Part shown: positions 22,513 to 34,480 of the stretch, piece by piece
Layout: each line of letters opens with the position of its first letter
Numbering within the stretch: position 1 is the stretch's first letter
Source of the DNA: Exophiala sp. HKRS030
Lineage: Eukaryota; Ascomycota; Eurotiomycetes; Chaetothyriales; Herpotrichiellaceae
Assembly (NCBI GenBank): GCA_023897205.1
Contig: JAHWDD010000005.1
Location: 4,092,001 to 4,156,000 of the forward strand
Reading direction: 5' to 3'
DNA: 64,000 bases
Notes under the pieces: model-generated
The model's input: the letters and a program-made list of their open reading frames with translations, nothing else
What the model was told of the DNA's origin: nothing
Database searches by the model: none
Translations under genes and position numbers: made by a program

Positions 22513-25095
22513 CTATTTGTCCCCGCCAGGCTCAGCATACAACACCCTCGCCCTCTCACGCGCCGCCACCGCAAGCTCACTAATCCGCTGCATCTCAAAT
22601 CTGACCTCCTCCAGCACAGCCTCGGCCTTCGCTCCAAAAGCAGGATGTAACTCGAACAACGGCACTTTACCCTGCTCGCCTTGGAAATTGTCCAAATCTT
22701 GCTGGATGGCGTTCGTAGTCGACTGGATGTTGCGTAGCAGGTCTTTGGAGGTAGCGGAGATGAGCTCGTCGGTAGCGGCGGCGACGGATTGGCAGAAGTC
22801 GCTCACGAGTGATGGGTCGTCGATATGTGTCTGTAGGATGCTGTGGCGCTCGGCTTTCGAGCCGCGACCTGAGGAAATATAAGTGCAATAAGTTAGTGGG
22901 TCTAAATTTGTGGGAAAGGGATCTGGAGCCGATTCTGGAGGATCTGAACGTGTGAGGACGGAAGTGCTTACCTGTGATGGCAAATGCTTCACGATATGCC
23001 GGATGCATCCAGTTTCTCACGTATGACTCTTCCTGCGAGACGTTGGCGTTACGCTTGATCACGCCGTATTGTTTCTTGAAGTCGTCTTTGGCAGATGTAG
23101 CAACGTGATCGAGAGCGTTGTGACGCGCTTTGATGCATTCAAGAAAGGCGGTCGGAGCGCCGAGCTTCTCGCATTGCTTGGGATATTCTTCAAAGGCTTG
23201 GATGATGCTGTTCCGCAAATCAACCAGGCCGGCATCTACGAGCTTATCCAGGTTGCGCCACATTTCGTTCGTGCAGGATCGAAACAATGGTTGAGGTCTT
23301 CGTTGAAATCGAACCGCTCCTTTCTAGAATTGACGAAGACTCCATCTCGACGGAGGATGGCGCCGAATGTACCAGCGTGAATGCTTGTCCACCCTTCAGC
23401 GATTTCTAGAGCTGACTGGACAATGGATGCGGCGGCAACTAGAGGCTGGTCGGTTTTGTCGCGCAGTAGCTTGGCCATGTCTTTGGTCCATGTGTTGAGC
23501 TTATGATGGAACTTCCGGAGAGCTTCGGGTCCTGGGAGATGTGCGGATGGGATTGCAGCTTTGACTTTATTGTCTTCTGTAATGTTAGTTCGGGATGCCC
23601 TCACCCAGGTTTCGTAAGAAGCCACCAATGCTGGAAGGAGATTTCCGAGGAGATTGTCGTATAGCTTGAAAAGAGTGCATGCAGGCAGGTGGCAGATGAA
23701 TTCCTGGAGTTGAGGGATCCCACTTGCCTCCGCGGCGCCTTCAGTCGCTGTACTGTTTGTATACATGACGTTGTCGACGCAGAAGACCTTGAAATTTCCC
23801 TCAGGAAGTTTGTCCTGGTATCTCTCTGCCATTTCCCTGCAGACTTTATCATTTCTGCCCTCAATTAGAAGCTTGTTGTACTGATATTTGGCCGCCTCTA
23901 CACTCGTCCATGAGGATGTCTTGGATTTCTTGAGGCTAGTGAGGGCGTCTTTGGCAGGCTTCAATTTTCCTTTGTCTGCCAACTTTTCAAGCTTTGCATC
24001 CAAGCCAGATGCTGAATGGGTACAGACGGCTGTGATTGTTTGTAAAGTCAATTCACCCAGCTCTGGTCGTGCAAGGTTCTCCTCGATGACACTCAAGAGC
24101 GTGGGACTGTCGATAGCCCGTTTGATGTCACCTACTACAAAAAGATCATCACATTTCGATTGTGTCTGTCGAGCGATCTTGACTCTTGCATAATTGCTGT
24201 CATGGTAACCTGGTAGATCGACAAGGACCACACCATTATTGAGTAGTGGTGCTTGTGAGTAGATTGTGAGGCTTCGGACAAACGGCCAAAGCCCGTCGTC
24301 ACGAATGATTTCAAGTGTCTCTTGCGTTTCGTCTACCGATTCTGCTGAGCGAGTCCAGACACCATCCTCGAGATCTTCTGGCCATGGAAGCTCCGACGCC
24401 AAGTGGGAGAGTAAGCTTTCGGCTTCCGACCTGCGTTGAATGTCGTAGAGCAATCGAATATCATATTCGTCCATGTCTTTGAAAGCCGCATTGAAGATAT
24501 CCTCCGCGGCTCGGGCCGCCTCCTCACACGACTGGTAGTCTTCTGCTGAGACATCGTTGAGACTAAGCAGCTGTGGCTTACAAAGGTCGTCCAGGAGCGT
24601 GCAAAGTTGCTTACGAAGTTCATCCTGTGTAGGAAAATAACATTCCACTGTATACTTTGACCAGCTATCCTCCTCACTGTATCGATAATGAACAGGGAAA
24701 CAGGTAACAGCATGTCCACTGCCGTCGACAATAGCGAGGCCATCATCTTCGAGCAGCGAATTGATGAGAGAGCTCTTCCCTGCACCCGATGGGCCCACCA
24801 GTCCAATAATTCGCTCATTTGGTTTTGGGTGACGGGCTAGCCCATTGGCCTCTTCCAGCATGATCTGTGAGACTTTGCGGGGCGCGTTCTTGTACACTTC
24901 CAGTATTGTCCTGGCAATCTGAATGCCTCGCTCGATAGCCACTTGAAAGTCTGGATCTTGATGGGGTAGGGTGGAACAATCCGAGGATTTTGGTGCCTCG
25001 ACCATCTTCTCGTCCGTTTCCGGCTCTGCTTTGACTTTGTCCGTTATTGTGCTTGATTCTGTGGCCATAGCGTGGGAATCGGTGGGAGATGACAT
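22513..25095 (-). CDS. Large dynamin-superfamily GTPase, SLIP-GC-like (copy 2; frame break near 23279)
   Basis: Start ATG is 25095 (MSSPTDSHAM); the upstream frame begins only with TTG. G1 GPSGAGKS lies at residues 101-108, a likely G2 Thr at 131 (HAVTCFP), and G3 DLPG at 293-296 followed by YHDSNYARVKIARQ. The G4 position reads VCTHS, not NKxD/TKxD. It shares with copy 1 the string LWPF, then NG, VDxPG and DSNYAxxK at the same spacing, so the two are paralogues. The frame ends early at 23236, but the next frame continues naturally from SCTNEMWRNLDKL. One extra T in GATCC (near 23279) rejoins them. A clean intron follows (22869-22971, gtaagc...ctcag), then the last exon to 22513, giving 826 residues after repair. 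Role unknown; remodelling of membranes or nuclear bodies is family-level inference. Confidence 0.72.
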
Positions 25096-25502
25096 TTGAA
25101 CAGCCGGCAAGATAGAGATCTGATACCACTGTGAGGGAAGAAGATAAATCGGCTGTGGAAAGATGGAGGTGAACAAAATTTGTGAGAGGCATGAAGAGAG
25201 GTCTGCTAATTTATAGCACTTGAATTTTCCTCGACCACTGAATAGTGAAGTGTATCACTGCGTATTGAGCATTAGTGAATATGTCAGTGAATACGTACAG
25301 GTGAAAAAGTCGCCTCTGTCCCAACAATTCTCGACTTCTGTAGATCAGTAAAATGTAACAGCCGAAAAGAACAACGCTGTCCGCTCAAAGGTTTGGTAGA
25401 AGTTGCATCTATTGTCCCACACCATACAAGGGCTTGTCTACCATGCCACAGCAGCGGTACCAAGGCGAGAACTGGCCAAAAATTATCCACATTTGTGCTA
25501 TT
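25096..25502 (-). promoter_or_regulatory. Promoter of GTPase copy 2 / 3' region of GCN20
   Basis: These 400 bases must hold both the GCN20 3' end and the start of the next minus-strand gene. Nothing specific was recognised. Confidence 0.4.
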
Positions 25503-27877
25503 CTAGTGTGCTTGAACGACACCAGCCTCATTGGCCTGGGCGGTAATCTTCTTTTTATACGCATTGACATCACCTGGAAACTTCTCGACGGTGCCCTTAT
25601 CACAAACCCACAGACTTGTACAAACATTTTGCAGCATGGTGACATCGTGGCTGACCATCAATACGCCACCTTGGAACTGCTGCAAGGCAGTCGATAAGGC
25701 ATCCATGGCCTCGATATCAAGATGATTTGAAGGTTCGTCCAATACCAGAATATGCGGGTTCGTCAAGGACAGACAAGCAAATGCAACGCGAGACTTCTGA
25801 CCACCTGACAGGAATTCGAGCTTCTGCAGGCCTGTCATGCCAGTGATGCCAAAAGCGCCTAGATGGCGCCGGTATTCCTCGTCGGTTTTCCCTGGGTAGG
25901 TCTTCTGCATGAAGCCGACGGCCGAGGTATTCATATCTAGTGCATCGACGTGGTGTTGTGCGAAGAAACCGATCCGTAATCGTGGATTCTGCGAGATTAA
26001 GCCACTGGTTGGGGTGAGTTGGCCAATGAGGAGTTTTAAGACGGTTGTTTTACCTGCACCATTGGGACCCACGATACCGATACGCGAGTCTAGTTGCACG
26101 TCCAGGTCGACATTGCGTAGTAGTGGCTTTTCTTTGGTGTAGCCGAAGGTGACATTAGACATCTGTATAATGGGTGGGGATAGCTTCTCGACATCTGGAA
26201 ACTTGAAGTGAACAAGGTATTCAGCCTCTGGAGGCTCCAGCACAGGCATTTTCTCGAGTTTCTTGATGCGAGACTGCGCTTCGGACGACTTGGCAGCGTT
26301 GTATCTGAATTTGTCGATGAAAGCCTGCAGATGAGCCCGGACTGCCATTTGATTTTCGTACTCTCGTTTAGCTGTCTTTCTCCGTTCTTCTTTGGTTGCA
26401 TAGAATGACTCAAAGTTAGCACCCTTGTAATAATCGAGACGCTCTGAATGTTGGTGAATGATATCAGTTGCGACTTCATTGAGGAAAGCTCGGTCGTGCG
26501 ATACTACTAGCACAGTGCTGGGATAGGTTTGCAGGTAATTGGACAAGAAGGTAATGGACGGTACATCCAACATGTTTGAAGGTTCGTCGAGAAGGAGCAG
26601 ATCAGGCTCGCAAAATAGTGCTCTGGCAAGTGCCAGTCTCATTCGCCAACCACCTGAAAATGTCTTGGTAGCGAACTGTTGTCGTTCTGGCGAGAATCCC
26701 AGACCGGCTAAAATGCTGGCAGCACGGGATTCAGCTTTGTCGGATTCCATCTCACTGAGCTTCGCTTGTATATCACCCAGAGTTACATCCAGGCCATCTT
26801 TTTCTTTGTCCAACCGACCAGCGTCCTTGGAAGTGTCTGCCATCTTTGAACGCTCGGCGTCCAGCTGTGCTAGTTGCTTGGTGATTTTTTCCTGTTCAGC
26901 CAACAGATGTTTCCGCCACACGTCAGCGTCGAGGACTGCCTGTAGAGCCGGCGTATCATCACCAGTGATTTCTTGCTCGACATGAAGAATGGAAATGTGA
27001 GTTGGGATAGACACTTCACGTCGACTCAGAGCTCGAAGTAATGTGGATTTACCGATACCGTTTTGACCGACCAGACCGTACCGTCGGCCGTAGGCTAGGG
27101 TCAGGGTAGTGTCGGTTAGAATTCTCTTGCCGGAAATTGATACATCAATGCCGTCGATCTTAATGTCTTTACTCTTTGACTGAGCATCAGCTCCGAGTTG
27201 GAGGGGATTTACAGCCATGAAGAACTCTTCGTACGATTGAGTATCGTCGGGTAGGTCCAGAAGACGCGATGCTTCATATTCAACATTCTTCATGACCTTC
27301 TTATCTTGTTTGGCACGAATCTTCCGCTCAGCCTTTTCTAGCTTCTTCTTGTCGACCTTGGATTCCACCTTCCGAGCATTGGCAGCCTCGAGATCAACTG
27401 CAGCACTCGTCAAACCCAAGGTGGACGAGATGTTTCGCTGGGAGCTGACTTGGATGCTCTGCTCCAGCTTCTTTGCCGTGAATGGCATCTGCCGTCTCTC
27501 AGGGTCCACTCCATTGGCCTCACTCAGTTTGGCGATAAACCTCTCCACGAGATTTCTGATGGCTAGCTCATTCTGTTCAGAGAAGTCTCCTGATGCAGAG
27601 GTCAACAGTGAGGTGATTGTCTCAAGGGCTTCACTGAGCGGTGACTCGGCAGATGGGTCATCCTCCGATGTATAGAGCTTAGAAGCATGGTTCAGATATC
27701 CCTGTAGAAAAAAGTGAGTTTTCAGAGCGTGTCAATGCAGGGCAAGGCTGAGGAAGGGGGAGGTGGGGTTGTTGCCGACAAAGGCAAGAATGGAGACTGA
27801 TGTTCAGGACTCACAACGGAGTATTCCGACAGAACGTGATCAATGTTAGGAATTTGAGACTGGATTTCCGCTTCCAT
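25503..27877 (-). CDS. gcn20: ABCF ATPase Gcn20 (ABCF3-type)
   Basis: Exon 1 is 27877-27815 and the intron 27814-27702 (gtgagt...ctacag). The second exon runs to 25503, giving 753 residues. Two ABC cassettes have no membrane segments: Walker A GQNGIGKST (~233), signature FSGGW and Walker B LLLLDEPSNML; then GPNGAGKTT, LSGGQ and ILVLDEPSNHLDIEA. The ~180-residue N-terminal helical region starts MEAEIQSQIPNI and continues GYLNHASKLY after the intron, as in Gcn20/ABCF3 rather than New1 or Arb1. By family, Gcn20 works with Gcn1 at the ribosome to activate the kinase Gcn2 on amino-acid starvation. Length and order are as expected and nothing is missing. It is tandem with GTPase copy 2, with no evident functional link. 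Confidence 0.93.
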
Positions 27878-30800
27878 AGTTGTCTTCAAGCTAGAGACTG
27901 AGCAAAAGCGGAGGCTGAAGAAAGAATCTAATGATGTACTGCGTAGGGTGGGGAACTGTCTACTCGGCTGTTGATTCGTTCGCGGCACAGTCTGAGACAG
28001 ATAGACTGATTCCCTCAAGGAAGTTGCAAAGAGATGCCGACGTGTTTGAGTTGAGACCAGCGCCCTGAAGTGGATGGTGAACAATAGCAGAAATTGGCAG
28101 GGTGGTGGGATGTGGCGAGCCTAGCCCAAGTCAGGGCGATCCTTTCGGTTGGTTCCAAATTGTCTCTCTCACACTCAACCGTCCGGGGTACTGACCGGGA
28201 TGAAGCTGTCGATACTTTTCTAAAAGCCCGAGACACGGCAGGAGACACGGAATTAACGGTCGTCAACCTTGTCTTCTGTAACGTCGAGTAAAGTCCGAAC
28301 GTGTGTCTGAGTTATGTGGCTTAATCAGGTGTAAATTAGGCCTGATGTAAGTCGTTGGACTTCCAGACAAAATCTTGATACGAAGACAAAAGATTGAAAC
28401 GAGGCTTGGCATTTCTGAGTCAGACTAGTTCAGATTTGGTCTAGTCCCAAGCTTTTCCCGCACATCCCACACAAACCCCAACTGGATTTCGAAAATAGGC
28501 TCTCCTCCGTCCAAGCCCGGCCTGAACAGCCCTTTTGGTCATTTTGAATCTTGATCAACGCTCAGCAGCGCCTAGCTGCCGAATACCCTTGCTCGGCTGG
28601 CTGGTCGCGCGTTTTAGGCGGAGGACGCTAAACGCTAAACGAAGACTTCCACGAATCCGAATCTCTTGGGACAAACGCGTCATTCCTTGTCAGTGGGGAA
28701 TATCGGGAAGAAGCAACCCGTGGCTTGCTCTAAATCAGGAAATATCAAAATACCTGGAACCAAGTCTGGAATCCTGCAGATAGAGGGGCGGCAGCGCCGT
28801 CTGAATCTTGCCAAAGTTACAGTATTGAGGTGACTGACTGACTTGTGCATCGAGGTCTCTATCCGGTCTCACAAGCATACAAGTGAAATTGTAAGTGGAA
28901 GATGTACAGATGGGGAGAACTGGTCATACTCACCTTGGGCAAGGTACGGGTACTGGCTCGGGTTGACAAAGTGAGAGAGAGAGCATGGAGGGGCTCGTTG
29001 CTCTGCTCTAATCATACTTTGTTACCATTCTTTCGCTCAAATACAAATACACTGATGATCGTCCTTGACACGGCAGGTTAACATTCAAACTTGGTTTGCT
29101 GTCAGTATTGTCACTAGTCAACATCTGACAAGGATGACCTCTGCTGTGGCATCGGAAAGGTTTGTTGTCTACAGCGGCTGTCACTCCGCGGTCCCAGCAG
29201 CCGGCCGGATCCCCGTCATTGAACATGCAGGATCTCTATTCTACTGGCAGTGCAATCACACATTTGACTTGATCGGACACGTGCACTTAACTCACTTGAG
29301 TTCTGGCGCCTACGGCAGGACTTGAAGTTGCAGAGGCTGAACCGGTGAGGTTGATTGTTGTCTTGTGGTTTGTCCCATCTCTTCGGCCATGTCCCTGGCT
29401 GATGTTTTGAGCTGGCTTTGAGTTTATAACCCCGCATGCAGGCATGAAGGTACTCGGATTCTAGGTAGGTCACCGGCAGGCAATCGACTTAGAAGGCGAA
29501 TGCCCAAGGTGAAGAGGGGATAAGCAGTCCAGCTCCACTTCAACTCCGAGGTTGAATTCTTGGGTTACAATACAGCCTAAACATTCAAAAATTGTGACCT
29601 GGACTATGGAACAGATCCTCTGTATACAGATGTCATGTTATCAATTCGAAAGTCACAGTAAAGCTCAAGAACCTGAAATCTAAGTCGGAGCACCCGTCGT
29701 TGGCGATTACTCAATCGTGCCTCACTTGAGTTAGTCTTGTTTGGCAGGTGTTGACGAACGCCCATACCCGTCTTGGCCTCGACAATCCTGAACCAAGAGA
29801 CTGGATTCTGGCAGGATTGTGCGCACCTCACGACGGCCGAGGGCTCCGGTGAGACCCAAGCAGCGTCCCTGTCCCACCAATCTTAAGGTCGAGCGTCTGT
29901 ACCGACATCCCTGCACGACATCCTATGCCTGAAAATGGGACGGGCAATCAGCGCTGGACGTTTCCGAAATCCTAGTCACCTCTCGAACAGGTTCCAAAAT
30001 GACAATTGAGAAAAGCATCACGCCATGTTCAGTTGATGTGTTCTAGATCGGGCGGGACCAGAGGCAATTTATTCTTTTCGGTACATGCTACACAAAGTAC
30101 GATTGTAGTTCCACGCCTAGTAGCCACTGACCACAACTTAATACGTCGACTGTTGGACAGGTTGCAGATGGCTAGCATGAATCTACGAGTATGAGAATTA
30201 AGCTGGGGAGCGGCGGGATGTCAGAGACCCATGCAGGTGCCATGGTTAGAATATCGAAACGAGCATGTCCCTGGAATCCCAACACGCGACGCGAAATCTG
30301 AGTTTGGGGTCGAATCATGCTGAACCCTGCAACGATGGGGAGTTTAAAGTCGAATCTCGTCATTCCTCTCGTGGACATTCTGATTCCTAACGTATCATGG
30401 AGCTCCAAGGGCTTTGTGGAAAGACTGCACGCCTCGCTGGGGCGGCCGGACAAGGCGAATCATCCACTGCAGCATCCTCACAGGGTCCCTCTCGGCCTTA
30501 CAGACGCGTGTTCGGACTTCCAGTTGAGAGGAGGAGGAAGGATTGGCCCCGCTCCTAATGTACAGAGTAGGTGCAGAAGCGAGTGTGCTTCTGTGTGCTG
30601 CTGGTACAATAGTTTACAACCTTGTGATAGGGCCGCTAAGGCTGGTGCAGGAGCTCCAGTATTGTGCACTGTACTGTACGTACATGGAGTTCCAGGAGTA
30701 TCGTGCTGTTGGCTAAGTCGTGCGAGGCAGGGTTGTGGCTGACTTATGTCCACCTGGATCTGGGATCCGATTCATCAACCATTCACGTAAAGTGAGGATA

Positions 30801-33800
30801 TGTTTTCCTGCTCGCTTCTCATGTTTGACACTTGTAGCATGCTGGTCCAGAGACTACTGCGCGCTGGCAAGGTTCATCGCTTCGCCTGCGCACGATCTGC
30901 ACCCAGGCACGCAGGCTACCAGGACTAATTACGGAGTATGTATTGGCCTTCTGCTCCTGCCTTGGACGCAATTGCACGTTTTGGTATGGCGAGATAGGAA
31001 GGAATTTTGACAAGTATATGAATGCAGGCGTTGACTCAAAAGATCGGTCAAGGACAAGAAAACGGAGTGATCAAAGAACGCGTTGCGTTGAAGATCCTTC
31101 TTCTCTCAGCAACCCCATTTCCACCTGCTGAAACTTACACGAGCTCCAGCATAATCATCAACCAGGATAATGCCAGCGGGTTTGATGGCCCGGTTCCTTT
31201 ACAGAACCGAATCATCAGATATGTTAGGTGCCAACAAAGGAGGAGAATCTCCGTCTGCTGGCGGCCTAACAACAGGCTGAGACGTGGCAATGACTTAGTA
31301 CACCTGATTCTATGGTCATAATTACAGATGAAGAATCCTGCGAAGGCGGTCTATGATCCTGCAATGGACTCATCTTGGGGCTTTTTTTAGTTTCGATGCC
31401 GTCTGAAGACGACGTAGGTGAAAAGATTGATTTTTCAAGCAAGACGTCTAGGTACTAGGCACCTACTAGGTAAGTGTTTGTGAAGAAACAGATCCGATTC
31501 CGATGTTCACAAGATGGGCATTTTGGTATATAAGATTTCAATAGCAGGATCCAGCGAATGTGGGACAACTGTGAGTTAGAGTTGGTTTCTTCACCTGACC
31601 ACGACAAGAAACGACGGCACCAAATTGAAACCGACAGAGGCTTGTGTGTAATAAGTCAGTGCAAGTAGCAACGATCGACCGTCGAGAAATAGGAATGGGT
31701 CCTAACTTCTAAGACGTAACTTGACTACTCGGTAGTCCGTAGTTGACTAACTGCCTACAGGTCGTGTTTGTGGTCGGAGCACGCGAGGGATCTCGTGTGG
31801 CTAGGGTTTGTTTGCCCGTTTAAGCTTCTGAAACAGTAACACTGCAATCAACCGAGAAGCAGCTAATGTTGTTGTTATTGTTGTTGCTGCGGCCGCGGCG
31901 GCGGCTGCGGCTGCTGCTGCTGCTGAGAAACGATGTTGTGAGATTCCACGACAGTGGTGACATTGCATTGTTGAATCTGTCGCGGGCCGTCGATGCAAGA
32001 GAGTCGGTACTCACATCAGTCCGTAGATGGATACCTACTCCGTAGTCAGAGATTGCTATGGATTGTGGGTAGGCGGTCAATGGGCATTGACGGTGGCCTG
32101 CAGCGTGTGCGTCTTCAAGTCCCACCAGGTGCAAGCGACTGACGCAACGATGCAGGCAGACAAGATGAGGCCAGGACCAAGATAGAAAGGGCAGAAGTAT
32201 ACTGTCAAGAGTCAAGAGTCAAGACTCCAGTTTGCCTTGGAACGATGTGCTGCGTGTACGGCGTACGGCGTACGGCGGTGGTGCGGCGTGGGTTAGTTAA
32301 TTACGGAGTAACTAGCTACTACGGAGTAGCTACTAGGTGACTTGGTAGTTGGTTGGTTGAAGGCGGTTCGAGGCATGACGAGCACGGATGGGCTTAATGT
32401 GGCACTCAGAGTTGACAGATGGCACCAATATAACTGGAGAAGCAGAGGCACCAGTGGCATCAAGTGGCATTGTGCTGTTGGCGTGGCTGCAAGAGTGTGT
32501 AATCCGTAGGAAAAACATGGCACAGCTGATCTACCGGCCAATTCAAAGTTTGGGTTTCGGAAAAAGACTGCAGGCGGGAGACGAGAATCATCATCTCATC
32601 CCATGCCATGTCATGCTGGCTGCTGCTGCTGGCTGCTGGCTGCTCGCTGGTGCATGCATGCATGTATGTATGGAGTACATGGTACTGTGGTGTGGAGAGA
32701 ATAGGTGACCACTAACTCCTACCTTCTGACGGTCCTTTTGCTCATGTTCAACTAACTACTAGGGAGTAAGTAATTACTTTGTCCTTTGTTGTTCTACTGT
32801 TGTTGACATAGGAAGGCCATTGACAGTCGTGTTTTGTTTGACCCCTCGGGTGTTGCCTGTGGGGCCTTTAGGGTGTAAGCATGACACAATCATAACTAAC
32901 TAGAGGGCCAATGCCAGGGCCACTCAGGGCCACTCAGGGCCACCCAGAGCCTAAACCGGGGCACTAATACGGAACATCCAGATAGGCGAGAGATGGAGTA
33001 CCGACGTATGGAATCACCTAGAGTAGTAGGCACGTATGTAGGTTACTTGGCTGGTACTGGCTAGTGGAAACCTTGCTTGCCCAGCTGCCGCTGTCCTGCC
33101 CTGTCCTGCCCTGTCCTGCCGCTGCTGCAGTCAGGCTCAGGCAGGGCATGGTCATGGCTATACGGATACAGTAAGGTCGTGTATTACTATGACTTAGGTA
33201 CTACTGTATTACGGAGAAGGTCCACTCGTCCACTCGTCTGCTGGTCCACCTTCCCTAGCCTTGACCTTGGACTGTGGCACCCATCCACCTCCAACTTGTC
33301 ACTTAACGGAGGGGAGTTTTCTGCACTCTCCCACCCTGCCAAACCCACCCAAGTCCACCTGAACAGGGCATCTCCCGGCATCAAAGGGCCAACCTACAGA
33401 CGATCTTCAGCCTCCAGCCTTCTCTTGGGTGGTTATGTTACTCACAACTCACCTACTCCGTACAGTGACTTGTGACTTGTAGGTCTGCAACCGAGTCATG
33501 GTTTGGAGTAACCATCCAAGTACCACCTAATAAACTGCCACTGATGAGTTATCTTAGTTAAAGCTGAGGTAACCTTCAACTCCCAATTAAAGGGTCAACG
33601 GCGCCTAACGGTCCACCGCCCACCCCCGGGAGAGACCTAATGAACTGCCTAGTGACTCTTTTAATAATTATTTGTTCAATGCTCAATGCTCAATGCTCAA
33701 TTCTCACTGCTCTGCCGTCTCTCGTCTCTCGTCTTTGGCTTTGCTCTCGCACAATCCTTCCCACCATCTTTCGTCTCTCACTCATCATCTCTCATCTCTT

Positions 33801-34480
33801 GTTTCCTGCTTCTTACTCTTCTCTCATCCACTCGCTCACTCACTCACCTTCTCTCTACAACTCACTTTAACGATTCACTCACCACTTACCTTTCTCTCTC
33901 CTCCTCCTCTCACTCCTCCCACTCCTCCCTCTACATTCCTCTACATTATTCACCTTGTCTTTTGCCTGTATGCCTTGTTAGTCTTGTTGTTTTCCACCGG
34001 CTGTCTACTCCATATTGCTGCTACTGCTAGTCTTGCGGTCCCTCCAATCCGCCCCAGCCAAACCAAGTCGCGTGTTTCGCCCTTTTCCTCCAGTCTTCGT
34101 CCGCGTTTGTTTCAATCAACAAAATCCCTTACAACCACCAACCCACCCTCGTTCACACTCAACACAGTCCACTCTCACCTACCACACCTCCACTAGTCAT
34201 TCACCTTCCTCTTCCATCCACAATAGATGGTCAACCCGCCATGAGGTCGTTTCACGCCTACGTGATTTGGCAATTCAGGGCTCATACGCCTCGAGGGCAG
34301 TTGGCCTCGAACGCATAAATGGATCAAAGTCGGGAGCACATTGCTACAGTAATTCACCTCTCCCTCCCTTTCCATCCGCACGCTTTTCTCTCTGACTTCT
34401 CCTAGCTATGTGCTATTGGCACCGTTGGCATCGCTGCTGCTGGACTGGCACTCGGTACCCCGGATGCTAACTCCCACCAG
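27878..34480. other. Large gene-poor spacer
   Basis: About 6.6 kb with no gene I can support on either strand. It contains exact TACGGAGTA/TACTCCGTA words at 30930, 32036, 32302, 32320 and 33454, a GCT/GTT tract at 31867-31926, tandem GGGCCACTCA words at ~32914-32945, and CCTGT repeats at 33094-33120. Short words such as CTAGGTACTAGG lie near 31448. The final 850 bases (33.65-34.48 kb) are CT-rich and probably the leader of the next gene. A CACGTG lies at ~29279. Confidence 0.5.
31867..31926. repeat. Imperfect GTT/GCT/GGC trinucleotide tract
   Basis: A graded trinucleotide repeat passing from GTT units through CGG to GCT units. Its reverse frames give poly-Ala and poly-Asn and are not convincing coding sequence. 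Confidence 0.85.

Noticed and set aside
23236..25176. Two separate genes at GTPase copy 2
   Set aside because: The frames are contiguous parts of one protein with a one-base shift; lengths sum to whole codons after repair.
30317..30742. 141-codon frame in the large spacer
   Set aside because: Starts with a non-ATG codon, Cys/Gly-rich random composition, no conserved-looking block.
33094..33125. Repeats as a CRISPR array
   Set aside because: Short adjoining CCTGT units without spacers, in eukaryotic DNA.
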